From positions 1 through 64,000 of the forward strand of contig NZ_KQ948661.1 of assembly GCF_001514145.1 (NCBI RefSeq): a stretch of 64,000 nt of DNA. The letters run 5' to 3'. This DNA comes from Streptomyces canus (GTDB lineage: Bacteria; Actinomycetota; Actinomycetes; Streptomycetales; Streptomycetaceae). The notes below the pieces were generated by a model. The model was not told the DNA's origin and searched no databases. It was given only the letters and a program-made list of their open reading frames with translations. This document shows, piece by piece, positions 34,961 through 47,266 of this stretch (the stretch's first letter is position 1; each line of letters starts with the position of its first letter). Position numbers and translations under genes: made by a program.

Positions 34961-35363
34961 CGGCTACGACTGCCTGCAGGCGATCCCGATGCGGCTGCAG
35001 GAGCGACCGCTGGGAGCACTCACGCTGCTACGGCGACACCCCGGCCGCCTGAGCGACGACGACGTCCACCTGGCGCAGGCCCTCGCGGACTCCGCGGCGC
35101 TGGCCCTGATGCACTGGTCCACCGAGCCCGCCCGGGCCGACGACGTCATCACCCGCGTGCAGAGCGTCATCGCCTCCAAGGCCACCATGGAGATCGCCAA
35201 GGGCATGATCGCCCAGTACGCGGACACCACCATCACCGAAGCCTCGCACCTGCTCACCGCCTACGCGCGGCAGCGGCGAATCCGCCTCAGCGAGACCGTC
35301 CAAGCTCTGGTCAACCGCGACATGCATCCGGCCGCCGTCGCCGAGGCAAAGCCCCGGACGTGA
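34961..35363 (+). pseudogene. truncated GAF-ANTAR regulator (3' portion)
   Basis: In the frame from 34962 the sequence reads GYDCLQAIPMRLQERPLGAL, the second half of a GAF domain, and then a complete ANTAR RNA-binding domain (ITRVQSVIASKATMEIAKGM through the C-terminus). The N-terminal GAF half is gone and replaced by the GNAT fragment in a different frame. An internal ATG at 34989 could allow expression of a short ANTAR protein, but there is no good ribosome binding site. I read this as a recombination scar rather than a working gene. Confidence 0.7.
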
Positions 35364-35559
35364 CGCGCACCCGTGTCGACCGCCGCGGTTGACCGTGCAG
35401 CGGCGTGCGCGGCGGTGTGGAACTGGACGAGGGCAAACCTGGGGCCGCTCGGCGTCCGGCCGTGGAGGACTGGGGTGTCACCCCGGTTCGAGCGCGCCGG
35501 AACTCGGGTTGTGTGAGTCACTGCCGGAACGGCACGTCGCCACCCAGGAGGACCGAGAC

Positions 35560-36369
35560 ATGACCATGCCGATCCCCGTCTGCTTCATCCACGGGCTGTG
35601 GCTGCACAGCGCCTCCTGGCAGCCGTGGATCGACCTGTTCCGCAAGGAGGGCTACGACCCGTCCGCCCCGGGCTGGCCGGGCGACCCCGACAGCGTCGCC
35701 GAGGCCCGGGCGAACCCGGAGAGCATCGCCGACCACGGCATCGACGATGTCGTGGAGCACTATGCGGCACTGATCGCCGAGTTGCCGGTGCCGCCCGTGC
35801 TGATCGGTCACTCCTTCGGCGGCATGATCGCGCAGAAGCTGCTCGGTCAGGACCGCGCCGCCGCGGCCGTAGCGATCGACGCCGCGCAGATCAAGGGCGT
35901 CCTGCCGCTGCCGCTGTCGGCGCTCAGGGCCACTCTCCCGGTGTTCAGGAACCCCGCGAACAAGCGCCGCGCGGTGTCCCTGACCGCTGAGCAGTTCCGC
36001 TTCGCCTTCGGCAACGCGGTCTCCGAGGAGGAGTCCGCGGCGCTGTACGAACGCTGGACCATCCCCGCCCCCGGCAAGCCGCTCTACGAAGCGGCCTCCG
36101 CCAACTTCAACCCGCACTCCGCGGCGAAGGTCGCCACCGGGAACGACGGACGGGGCCCGCTGCTGCTGATCTCGGGCGGCAAGGACCACACCGTTCCCGA
36201 GACCGTCACCCGCGCGACCCTCAAGCAGTACCGGCACTCCGACGCCGTCACCGACATCGTCGGCTTCCCCGACCGCGGGCACTCCCTGACCATCGACAGT
36301 GGCTGGCGCGAGGTCGCCGAGACGGTCCTGGCCTGGCTGGGCCGGCAGAACCTGGGGAACGCGCGATGA
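35560..36369 (+). CDS. alpha/beta-fold hydrolase
   Basis: From ATG 35560, preceded by AGGAGG, the protein has 269 residues. The oxyanion HG motif is FIHGLWLHS, the nucleophile elbow is GHSFGG, the acid is in GGKDHTVP and the catalytic His in DRGHSLT, so the triad is complete. The substrate is unknown; the N-terminal layout resembles small lipase/esterase or non-haem chloroperoxidase-like hydrolases. Its stop overlaps the SDR start (ATGA), so the two enzymes probably act in one pathway. Confidence 0.87.
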   Translation: MTMPIPVCFIHGLWLHSASWQPWIDLFRKEGYDPSAPGWPGDPDSVAEARANPESIADHGIDDVVEHYAALIAELPVPPVLIGHSFGGMIAQKLLGQDRAAAAVAIDAAQIKGVLPLPLSALRATLPVFRNPANKRRAVSLTAEQFRFAFGNAVSEEESAALYERWTIPAPGKPLYEAASANFNPHSAAKVATGNDGRGPLLLISGGKDHTVPETVTRATLKQYRHSDAVTDIVGFPDRGHSLTIDSGWREVAETVLAWLGRQNLGNAR

Positions 36370-37187
36370 CGTCGAGCACCTTCGGGCCCGCCGCCTTCGA
36401 CCTCGGTCTGACCGGGCGGAGTGCCGTGGTCACCGGGGCCGGGCGCGGGATCGGTCTGGCGATCGTCGAGGCACTTCTCGGCGCCGGCGCCCGCGTCGTC
36501 GCGGGTTCGAGACGACGTACCGATGCCCTCGACGCCCTGGTCAAGGGCGGCGCCGAACTCACCGTCGTGGAACTGGACCTGACCGAGCCCGGCGCCCCGG
36601 CCGCGCTGGTGGCGGAGGCGGTCGCCGGGTACGGCGGCGTCGACGTGCTGGTGAACAACGTCGGCGCGGTGCGTCCGCGCGTGGACGGTTTCCAGGCCGT
36701 GTCCGACGCCGACTGGGACTGGTCCTTCACGATCAACTTCATGGCCGCCGTGCGGGCCACCCGTGCCGCGCTGCCTCACCTGATCGCGAGCGGCGACGGG
36801 CGGATCGTCACCGTCTCCTCGGTCAACGCCCGACTGCCCGATCCGCTGGTCATCGACTACAGCGCCGCCAAAGCAGCGCTGACGAACTTCTGCAAGGCCC
36901 TGTCCAAGCAGGTCGGGCCGGACGGCGTCCGCGTCAACACGGTGAGTCCCGGGCCGGTCGAGACCGCGCTGTGGAAGGGCGCGGGCGGTGTCGCCGACAC
37001 CGTCGGGCAGTCGCTGGGCGTCGATCCGGGCGAGGTCGCCCGCAACGCCGCCGGGGCGGCGGCCACCGGGCGCTTCAGCACCCCGGCCGAGGTCGCCGAC
37101 CTCGTGCTCTACCTGGCGAGCCGGCGCTCGGGGAACATCACCGGCGCGGACTTCCTGATCGACGGCGGCATGATCGACGCCCTCTGA
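36366..37187 (+). CDS. short-chain dehydrogenase/reductase (SDR)
   Basis: This 273-residue SDR has the cofactor motif TGAGRGIG, the structural NNVGA motif, the catalytic Ser in VSSVN and YSAAK as the Tyr-x3-Lys pair. It is of classical SDR length and is expected to be NAD(P)-dependent and cytoplasmic. After GRGIG the residues ALLGAGARVVAGSRRR carry Arg at the end of beta-2, which favours NADP(H). It is translationally coupled to the alpha/beta hydrolase. Substrate unknown. Confidence 0.9.
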   Translation: MTSSTFGPAAFDLGLTGRSAVVTGAGRGIGLAIVEALLGAGARVVAGSRRRTDALDALVKGGAELTVVELDLTEPGAPAALVAEAVAGYGGVDVLVNNVGAVRPRVDGFQAVSDADWDWSFTINFMAAVRATRAALPHLIASGDGRIVTVSSVNARLPDPLVIDYSAAKAALTNFCKALSKQVGPDGVRVNTVSPGPVETALWKGAGGVADTVGQSLGVDPGEVARNAAGAAATGRFSTPAEVADLVLYLASRRSGNITGADFLIDGGMIDAL

Positions 37188-37211
37188 CGGACTCCTTCCC
37201 TGACACCGGGC

Positions 37212-37242
37212 CCGGCCTCCGCACGGACCGTGCGGAGGCCGG
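37212..37242 (+). terminator. hairpin terminator after the hydrolase-SDR operon
   Basis: CCGGCCTCCGCACGG and CCGTGCGGAGGCCGG are exact complements separated by one base, giving at least a 13-bp stem once a minimal loop is allowed. It starts 25 bases after the SDR stop. Confidence 0.8.
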
Positions 37243-37623
37243 CGACCTGGGCGCGGTGATCGCCTCGACCGACGCGTTCAAGCGCGGACGACCGGGCCCG
37301 CCACCGACTTCGTGACGGAGAAGGGGGTGCGAGGACGCCGGATGCCTCAACTCTGCCGTGCGGGCGACCCGAATGCCGGCAGCCCTCCGGCGTCACCGGG
37401 TGGCCTCCTTGGCACAGCCGGCCGCCCCGGCCCGCCGGCGCGTCGGTCGGCGGACCGCCGCTGCAACAGGCCGACGCGGACGTGCCGTTGTGGGCAGCCG
37501 CCGGGCTTCTGGCCGACCGCGCCCAGGGGCGGTTCCGAAGCGCCGTACGGACACCGCCTTTTTCGGGGCAGTACTCTGACCTTCCAGACAGACCGAGTCC
37601 GGGGACCGGCTGATGGGGGGAAC
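37243..37623. other. intergenic region before the LAL regulators
   Basis: This stretch has no frame with convincing coding character. The last 80 bases, less GC-rich around TTTTTCGGGGCAGTACTCTG (37557-37576), probably hold the promoter of the first LAL gene; no clear hexamer pair was identified. Confidence 0.5.
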
Positions 37624-40338
37624 GTGGAGCTCATCGGCCGGGGCGACCAGCTGGATCTGTTGCGCCGATTGCTCGCCGATCCGCGGAGCCACGGGAGCTC
37701 GCTGCTGGTCCGTGGGGCGCCCGGAATCGGGAAGACGGCGTTGCTCGCCGAGACGGCCGCTCTCGCCGAGGGGCTCGGCTACCGGATTCTGCGCACCAGC
37801 GGCGTCGAGGCCGAGAGCGACATCCCCTACGCCGGTCTGCAACTCGTTCTCCGCCCGTTGGCCGCGGGAGCCGCCGAGCTCGCCGCGCCGCACCGGCAGG
37901 CCCTGGACACCGCCCTGGGGCACGCCGAGACCGCTGTCCCGGACGTCTTCCTGGTCGGTCTGGCGGTTCTCAACCTCCTCGCCGACGCTGCCGCGGCCGC
38001 TCCGGTGCTGGTCCTGGCCGACGACGTCCAGTGGCTCGACGACGCCACCGCCGGCGTCCTGGCCTTCGTGGCGCGCAGGATCGGCACGGAGCCGGTGGTC
38101 ATGGTGGGAGCCGCCCGCGACGGCTACCGGTCCCGGCTGGGCCCCGACGAACTCACCTCCGTGACCCTGGCCCCGCTCACCGACGGCCAGGCCGCGGAAC
38201 TCCTGGCGGACCACGCTCCGGACCTGCGTCCGACGGCGCACCGCCGACTGCTGGCCGAGGCGGCCGGGAACCCCTTGGCCCTGACGGAGCTGTCGCGCAC
38301 CCTCGGCGCGTCGGCCGATCCGCACGTCTCCCAACTGCCCCTAACCGAGCGGCTCGAGCGGGCCTTCACCGACCGCCTGGAGACCCTGCCGGACATCACC
38401 CGGGCCCTGCTGCGAATCGCGGCTCTCGACGACAGTCCCTCGCTTCCCGAGATCTACACCGCGACCCGGCAGCTGACCGGCGCGACGGTCTCGGCCGCGG
38501 AGCTCGACCCGGCCGTGCGTGCCCGGCTCGTCCACGTCGTCGGCACCGAGCTGCGCTTCGGGCATCCGCTGATGCGGTCGGCGATCCAGCAGACCATGCC
38601 CGGCGGCGTCCGCCGCGCCGCGCACGCCGCCCTCTCCGCCGTACTCGATCAAGAGCCGGACCGACAGCTGCGTCACCGGGCCGCCGCGGCCGACAGTCCT
38701 GCGGAGGCGGTTGCCGCCGCGTTGGAGGACGCCGCTCACCGGGCGGCGCGCCGTGGCGGCATCGCGGCGGCCGTCACGGCCCTCGAACAGGCCGCCGCCC
38801 TCAGCGAGGACGTCGGCCACCGAGCGGAACGGCTGTTGCGGGCGGCCGACTTCGCCGTCGAGCTCGGCCGGCCCGAGACGGTGACCCGGCTGCTGGACCA
38901 GGCGCTCACCGGCCCGCTGTCGCGGCGGCAGCACGCCACGGTCGTCTGGCTTCGCGGTAGCTTCGACGAGGGACTGCACGGCCACTCGTCCGGCGCCGTC
39001 TCCCTGACGGCCCTCGCCGAGGAGATGGCCGCGGAGGACCGCCCGCTGGCGCTGCGGATCCTGTGGAGCGCCGCGCAACTGTGCTTCTGGTCCGAACCGG
39101 GGGCGGAGGGACGCCGTGGGGTCCTTCAGGCCGTGGAGCGGATGGAGCTGGACGAACTCGATCCGTGGCGGCTGGCCATCAGTGCCTACGCCGCGCCGGT
39201 CGATCGCGGCGCCTTCGTCCTGGACCGTGCCCGGCACGTCGCGCTGAAAGAGGGTGACGACGGCCGCGCCTACCGCATGCTCAGCACCGCCTCGCTGCTG
39301 GTCGGCGGCTACGACCTGGCCCGGGTGTTCTCGACGGCGGGCGGTGCGCCGCTGCGTGTCCAGGGACGGCTGGGACTCCTGGCCCGTACGGTCGGTGCGG
39401 ACGCGTGGAGCGCCCTGGTGGTGGGCGACCTCGGTGCGGCGATCGCCGCGACCGAGGAATCACGACGGCTGGCGCGCGAGACCAGCCAGACCATGATGTA
39501 CGCGTTGATGACCGCCACCGCGGCCAAGCTGGCCGCGCTGCGCGGTGAGGTGGACTCCGCCCTGCGGCTGGCCGAGGAGGCGGAGGGGATCGGGCTTCCG
39601 GCCGGGGCGCGTCCGGTGCTGGCCACCGCGACGACGGCGCGCGGGCTGGCCGCGTTGGGCACCGGGCGCTTCGAGGAGGCCTTCGGTCATTTCCGCCGGC
39701 TCCACGATCCGGCGGACCCCGCCTTCCAGGTCGCCCTGCGGCTGACGACCGTGGGCGACCTCGTGGACGCGGCGACGCACTGCGGGCGGCCGGCAGCCGT
39801 GCTCCCGTTCGTGACGGAGCTGGAAGAGGTCGCCGAGGTGACCCCCGCGCCGGTGCTGCACGCCGACCTGCGTCTGGCCCGGGCCCTGCTGGCCGCCGAC
39901 GAGGACGCCGACCCGCTCTTCACGGCCGCGTTGGGCGCCGATCTCAGCGCGTGGCCCCTGATCAGGGCCCGGACCCACCTGGCCTATGGCGAGTGGCTGC
40001 GGCGCCGCCGGCGCAGTGTCGAGTCCCGCGACCACCTCCGGGCGGCCCGCGACATGTTCGACGCGCTCGGCGCGATCCCCTGGGGGGAGAAGGCCCGCCG
40101 GGAACTGCGGGCCGCGGGTGAGACCAGCCGCCGCCGGGCCCCGGACGCCCGGGACCAGCTGACCGCCCACGAGTTGCAGATCGTCCAGCTCGCCGCCGAC
40201 GGGCTGACCAACCGCGAGATAGGCCAGCGGCTGTACCTGTCGCACCGCACCGTCAGCTCGCATCTGCACCGGATCTTCCCCAAGCTGGGCGTGGTCTCGC
40301 GTGCCGAGCTGCGGTCGGTCGTCAGCGCCCTGTCCTGA
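37624..40338 (+). CDS. LAL-family (large ATP-binding LuxR) transcriptional regulator 1
   Basis: From GTG 37624, preceded by GGGGGGAAC, the product has 904 residues. The N-terminal AAA/STAND ATPase has Walker A GAPGIGKTALLAE and Walker B VLVLADDVQWLD. A long helical TPR-like middle follows. The C-terminal LuxR helix-turn-helix reads LTAHELQIVQLAADGLTNRE through SHRTVSSHLHRIFPKLG. LAL regulators activate antibiotic or sugar-utilisation genes after ATP and inducer binding. The gene is followed closely by a second LAL gene in the same orientation; the target and inducer are unknown, and the lipopeptide cluster is 20 kb away. Confidence 0.9.
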   Translation: MELIGRGDQLDLLRRLLADPRSHGSSLLVRGAPGIGKTALLAETAALAEGLGYRILRTSGVEAESDIPYAGLQLVLRPLAAGAAELAAPHRQALDTALGHAETAVPDVFLVGLAVLNLLADAAAAAPVLVLADDVQWLDDATAGVLAFVARRIGTEPVVMVGAARDGYRSRLGPDELTSVTLAPLTDGQAAELLADHAPDLRPTAHRRLLAEAAGNPLALTELSRTLGASADPHVSQLPLTERLERAFTDRLETLPDITRALLRIAALDDSPSLPEIYTATRQLTGATVSAAELDPAVRARLVHVVGTELRFGHPLMRSAIQQTMPGGVRRAAHAALSAVLDQEPDRQLRHRAAAADSPAEAVAAALEDAAHRAARRGGIAAAVTALEQAAALSEDVGHRAERLLRAADFAVELGRPETVTRLLDQALTGPLSRRQHATVVWLRGSFDEGLHGHSSGAVSLTALAEEMAAEDRPLALRILWSAAQLCFWSEPGAEGRRGVLQAVERMELDELDPWRLAISAYAAPVDRGAFVLDRARHVALKEGDDGRAYRMLSTASLLVGGYDLARVFSTAGGAPLRVQGRLGLLARTVGADAWSALVVGDLGAAIAATEESRRLARETSQTMMYALMTATAAKLAALRGEVDSALRLAEEAEGIGLPAGARPVLATATTARGLAALGTGRFEEAFGHFRRLHDPADPAFQVALRLTTVGDLVDAATHCGRPAAVLPFVTELEEVAEVTPAPVLHADLRLARALLAADEDADPLFTAALGADLSAWPLIRARTHLAYGEWLRRRRRSVESRDHLRAARDMFDALGAIPWGEKARRELRAAGETSRRRAPDARDQLTAHELQIVQLAADGLTNREIGQRLYLSHRTVSSHLHRIFPKLGVVSRAELRSVVSALS

Positions 40339-40424
40339 CCACCGTCACATGACGCTCGCTGCCGACCGCACGGCGCTCCTAGCGTTCCCCTCACAGGGTG
40401 TCGACGAGTGGGGGGAGCGGTCCC

Positions 40425-43274
40425 ATGGTGTGGAACGGCGTCCGGCAGGCATCCGGGCGGTCCCCGGCCCTGGTCGGCCGACACGCGGAACGGGAGGCCA
40501 TAGGACGGCTCCTCGACGCCGTACGCGACGGTCTGAGCGGAGCCCTGGTCCTGACCGGCGAACCCGGAATCGGCAAGACCCGGCTGCTGGATCACGCCGC
40601 GGCCCGGGCCGAGGAACTGCGCGTGGTCCGGCTGACCGCGGTCGAGCAGGAGACCGGTCTCGGCTTCGGCGCGCTGCACCGGCTGCTGCGGCCGTTCCTG
40701 AACAGGGCGGCCCGGCTGCCCGAGCCGCAGGGGGCCGCACTGAACGCGGCTCTGGGCCTGGCGAAGGGGTCGTCCGCGGACCGCTACCTGGTCGGGCTTG
40801 CGACGCTGACCCTGTTGTCCGAGGTCGCCGCCGATCAGCCCCTGCTCCTCCTGGTGGACGACGCGCAGTGGCTGGACCGGGAGTCGGCCGAGGTGCTCGC
40901 GTTCGCCGCTCGCCGGCTGCATGCCGACTCCCTGGGCCTGATCATCGCCGTCCGCGATGCGCTCGGTGGCGCGGGCCTGTTCGACGCGCTGGACGCGCAC
41001 GCCGTGACCGGTCTGCCCGAGTCCGAGGCCAGGGTCCTGCTCTCCTTCGGCACCCGTCGGGTGGACCCGGCCGTGGCCGACCGGATCGTCGCCGGCACCG
41101 GCGGCAATCCGCTCGCCCTGCTGGAACTGACCGACGCCCTCGCTGCCGAGCAGCTGTCCGGTATCGCCCCGCTGCCCGATCCACTGCCGGTGGGCCGCCT
41201 GCTGAAGGACCATTTCCAGCGCCTCGTCCGAGCCCTGCCGCCGGAGACCGAAGCCCTGTTGCTGCTGCTCGCGGCGGCTCCCGCGGGAGACACGGGGATG
41301 ATGTGGCGGGCGGCCGGGAGGCTGGGCCTGTCGGCCCGCGCCGTCGAGCCGGCGGTCCTCGCGGGCATTGTCGGCCGGGGCATGCCGATGGCCTTCCGCC
41401 ATCCTCTGATCCGTTCCACGGTGTACGCCGCAGCCGAACCCGCCGAGCGCCGCCGGACCCATGCGGCACTGGCCGCCGCCTGCGACGCCGTACGGGACAC
41501 CGACCGCCGTGCCTGGCACCGGGCCGAAGCCACCCGCGGGGGCGTGGACGACGAGGTCGCCGACGATCTGGAGGCCGCCTCCGAGCGAGCCCGCTCCCGC
41601 GGCGGTCACTCCCAGCAGGCGCTGTTCCTGTCGCGTGCCGCCGACTTCACGGGTGACCCGGACAAACGGGCCGAGCGGCTGCTCGGCGCGGCGCAGGCCC
41701 ATCTGGTCTCGGGCGACGCGTCGGCGGCACGGACCGCGCTGGACCGCGCCGACATCCGTGGCCCGGTGATGCGCACGCGCGAGCTGCGGATACGGGCGAC
41801 CGCACAGATGTTCGGGATCGTCGTCGCCGATGTCCCCGCGATGCTGATGGACGCGGTGGCCGGGCTCGGTCCGCAGGACCCGCGGCTGACCTGGGAGCTG
41901 CTCTGCGAGGCGCTGCACGCCGCGCTGGTCGCCCATGGCTGTACCCAGGGCACGTCGTTGACCGAGGTCGCGGTGGCCGTTGCCGCCGCCCGGCATCGTT
42001 CGGACACCGTCGCGCACGGCCGCGACCTGCTGATGGAGGGTCTGGCCCGGCGCGTGGCCGGGGGCTACGGAGACGGCGCGCCCGTGCTGCGCACCGCCCT
42101 CGCCAGGCTGCGGAACGCCGGCGAGATCGGGGACGCGACCAGCCCGTTCGCGGTGATGCTCTCCATGGCCTGCGACGATCTGTGGGACGTCCAGGCCGAG
42201 CGCGACATCACCGGCCGCCTGGCGGCGGCGGACCGCGACGCCGGCGCGCTGTACGCGCTGGGCATGACGCTGCTCGTCGAGGCGCGCTGCGACCTGTGGG
42301 ACGGACGGTTCGCGGAGGCGGAGGTCCGCTACGCCGAGTTCGAGGACATAGCGGCCGACACCGGCTTCCGCGGCGGCGGAGACATCAACCGGCTCCACCT
42401 CTTCGCGCTGACCGGCACGGAGGCGGAGTTGCGGGCGGCGGTGCGCCGGACGACGGAGATGAGGGGCATCGGCCACGGCCTGCTCCAGCTCCTGGCACAG
42501 CACGCTCTGACCCTGTTCGAGCTGGGCCGGGGCCGCTACCGGCAGGCGCTGGAGCACGCGCGGGCGGTCTTCGAGGACGACCCCTTGGCCTGCGGCAGTC
42601 TCGTTCTCCCGCTGCTCGTGGAGGCCGCTGTGCGCACCGGCGACCGAGCCGGTGCCGACGAGGCCATGGCCCGGCTGGAGGAACGCGCCCCGCTCGCCGG
42701 TACGCCGTGGGCACTGGGCACCCTGGCCCTCGGCCGGGCACTGACAGCCGACGGCGACGAAGCCGAGAAGTTCTACGAGGAGTCGGTGGAACTGCTGGGC
42801 CAGGCTCCGGTGGCGCTGGAGCGGGCCCGGGCCCGGCTGCTGTTCGGTGAGTGGCTGCGGCGGGGCAAGCGGCGTTCCGATGCCAGGACACAGCTGCGTG
42901 CCGCGTACGAGAGCTTCGACGCCTTCGGCGCGCTGCCGTACGCCGAACGGGCCCGGATCGAGTTGCTGGCCACCGGCGAGACGGCCCGCAGGCGGACGGA
43001 GGCGACCAGGTTCGATCTCACGCCCCGGGAACGGCAGGTGGCCTCCATGGCCGTTTCGGGGCTGACGAACGCGGAGATCGCGACCCGGTTGTTCGTGACC
43101 ACGTCGACCGTGGAGTTCCATATGAACAAGGTGTTCCGCAAGCTCGGCGTCACCTCTCGCAAGCAGATACCCCCCGCGATCGGCGCACCGGAGCCCGCGA
43201 GACCGGGGTCACATTCTCGTTGCGGGCAAGGTCACAGCCGTTCCCCCTCCTGCTCCTTTGGGGGTCTGGCCTAG
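40425..43274 (+). CDS. LAL-family transcriptional regulator 2
   Basis: The 949-residue product has the same architecture as its upstream neighbour: STAND ATPase with Walker A TGEPGIGKTRLLD and Walker B LLLLVDDAQWLD, a long TPR-like centre, and a LuxR domain (LTPRERQVASMAVSGLTNAE through STVEFHMNKVFRKLG). ATG 40425 was chosen over the GTG at 40398 because GGGGGAG lies 8 bases before it. The C-terminus has a Ser/Gly/Cys-rich tail of about 30 residues after the HTH that is unusual for the family and ends 9 bases before mutA. The two LAL genes are probably an old duplication, since they differ through most of their length. Confidence 0.9.
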   Translation: MVWNGVRQASGRSPALVGRHAEREAIGRLLDAVRDGLSGALVLTGEPGIGKTRLLDHAAARAEELRVVRLTAVEQETGLGFGALHRLLRPFLNRAARLPEPQGAALNAALGLAKGSSADRYLVGLATLTLLSEVAADQPLLLLVDDAQWLDRESAEVLAFAARRLHADSLGLIIAVRDALGGAGLFDALDAHAVTGLPESEARVLLSFGTRRVDPAVADRIVAGTGGNPLALLELTDALAAEQLSGIAPLPDPLPVGRLLKDHFQRLVRALPPETEALLLLLAAAPAGDTGMMWRAAGRLGLSARAVEPAVLAGIVGRGMPMAFRHPLIRSTVYAAAEPAERRRTHAALAAACDAVRDTDRRAWHRAEATRGGVDDEVADDLEAASERARSRGGHSQQALFLSRAADFTGDPDKRAERLLGAAQAHLVSGDASAARTALDRADIRGPVMRTRELRIRATAQMFGIVVADVPAMLMDAVAGLGPQDPRLTWELLCEALHAALVAHGCTQGTSLTEVAVAVAAARHRSDTVAHGRDLLMEGLARRVAGGYGDGAPVLRTALARLRNAGEIGDATSPFAVMLSMACDDLWDVQAERDITGRLAAADRDAGALYALGMTLLVEARCDLWDGRFAEAEVRYAEFEDIAADTGFRGGGDINRLHLFALTGTEAELRAAVRRTTEMRGIGHGLLQLLAQHALTLFELGRGRYRQALEHARAVFEDDPLACGSLVLPLLVEAAVRTGDRAGADEAMARLEERAPLAGTPWALGTLALGRALTADGDEAEKFYEESVELLGQAPVALERARARLLFGEWLRRGKRRSDARTQLRAAYESFDAFGALPYAERARIELLATGETARRRTEATRFDLTPRERQVASMAVSGLTNAEIATRLFVTTSTVEFHMNKVFRKLGVTSRKQIPPAIGAPEPARPGSHSRCGQGHSRSPSCSFGGLA

Positions 43275-43283
43275 CATCCGAGC

Positions 43284-45091
43284 ATGACGGTCCTGCCTGA
43301 CGACGGGCTCTCGCTGGCCGCCGAGTTCCCTGACGCGAACCTTGAACAGTGGCACGGCCTGGTGGCGGGTGTCCTGCGCAAGTCGGGCAAGGAAGTCTCC
43401 GGCACGGCAGCTGAGGACGCCCTGTCCACCGCGCTCGAGGACGGGCTGCGCACCCGCCCCCTGTACACCGCGCACGATGCCGCACCCGACCCCGGCTTCC
43501 CCGGCTTCGCACCCTTCGTGCGCGGCGCCCGCGCCGAGGGGAACACCACCGGCGGCTGGGACGTACGGCAGCGGCACGCGGTCGCCGACAACACCGCGGT
43601 GCTCACGGATCTGGAGAACGGCGTCACCTCGCTGTGGCTGGTCGCGGGCGAGGGCGGCGTCCCGGTCGCCTCGCTCGGCAAGGTCCTCGACGGCGTCTAC
43701 CTCGACCTCGCGCCGGTCGCCCTGGACGCGGGTGGCCAATTCGCCTCCGCCGCACAGGAGTTGCTGCGGCTCTACGACGAGCGCGGCATCGACGGCACGG
43801 CCGCGCGCGGCAGTCTCGGCGCCGACCCGCTGGGCCACCAGGCGCGTACGGGCGAGGCCCCGGACTTCGCGCCGGTCGTCCCGCTCGCCCGCCGGTGCGC
43901 CGAGGAGTATCCCGGGCTGCGGGCGCTGACCGTGGACGCGCTTGCCTACCACGAGGCCGGCGGCTCGGCCGCGCAGGAGCTGGGCGCCTCGATCGCCACC
44001 GGGGTCGCCTATCTGCGTGAGCTGACCGAGGCCGGACTGAGTGTGGAACAGGCCTGCGCCCAGCTGGAGTTCCGGTACGCGGCGACGGCCGACCAGTTCC
44101 TGACGATCGCCAAGCTGCGGGCCGCGCGCCGGCTGTGGGCGCGGGTCGCCGAGGTGTGCGGGGCGCCCGGTGCAGGTGCTCAGGCGCAGCACGCCGTGGT
44201 CTCGCCGGTGATGATGACCCGCCGCGACCCGTGGGTGAACATGCTGCGCGCGACGATCGCCACCCTGGCCGCCGGGGTCGGCGGGGCCGACGCCGTCACC
44301 GTGCTGCCCTTCGACCACGCGCTCGGTCTGCCGGACGCGTTCGCCCGGCGGATCGCCCGCAACACCTCGACGATCCTGGTCGAGGAGTCGCATCTGTCCC
44401 GGGTGACCGACCCGGCGGGCGGCTCCTGGTACGTGGAGCGGCTCACCGACGAACTCGCCGAGGCCGCCTGGCGGTTCTTCCGGACGATCGAGCGCGACGG
44501 CGGCCAGGCGGCCGTCCTGCGCTCCGGCCGCCTGCGCACGGACCTGGCGACGACATGGGCGCAGCGCTCCAAGAAGCTCGCGACGCGCCGCGAACCCGTC
44601 ACGGGCGTCAGCGAGTTCCCGTTCCTGTCCGAGAAGCCGGTCGTGCGGGACCCCGCCCCCGAGCAGCCTGCGGGCGGGCTGCCGCGCGTCCGGCGCGACG
44701 AGGCGTACGAGGAACTGCGCGCCCGCTCCGACGCCCACCTCGCGGCGACCGGGTCCCGGCCGCGGGTCTACCTGGCCGCGATCGGCCCCGCCGCCGCCCA
44801 CACCGCCCGTACGACCTTCGCCGCCAACCTCTTCCAGGCCGGCGGCATCGAGCCCGTCACCGAGGGCACCTTCGAGGCGAGCGGCGCCACCGAGGTCTGC
44901 CTGTGCTCCAGCGACGCGCTGTACGAGGAACGGGCCGAGGACGCCGCAGGGACCCTGAAGGCGGAAGGCGCGCGGCACGTGTTCCTCGCCGGGCGGCCCG
45001 GGCAGTACTCCGGCGTGGACTCCTACGTCTTCGCGGGCTGCGACGCCGTCGCCGTGCTCACCGCCACCCTCGACCGCATGGGAGTGTCCTG

Positions 45092-45092
<1 letters not shown>
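43284..45092 (+). CDS. mutA: methylmalonyl-CoA mutase small subunit
   Basis: The 602-residue product is the non-catalytic small subunit of heterodimeric methylmalonyl-CoA mutase. It has the TIM-barrel region (FAPVVPLARRCAEEYPGLRA, AVVSPVMMTRRDPWVNMLR) and a degenerate C-terminal B12 domain in which the DxHxxG cobalamin ligand is missing (IGPAAAHTARTTFAANLF). That loss is normal for MutA. The TGATG junction couples it to mutB. The enzyme interconverts succinyl- and methylmalonyl-CoA, supplying extender units for polyketides or degrading propionate. Confidence 0.95.

Positions 45093-47262
<2,170 letters not shown>

Positions 47263-47266
<4 letters not shown>

Noticed and set aside
44135..45091. 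Upstream extension of the mutB open frame
   Set aside because: It overlaps the coding part of mutA out of frame; the ATG at 45092 fits the family N-terminus.
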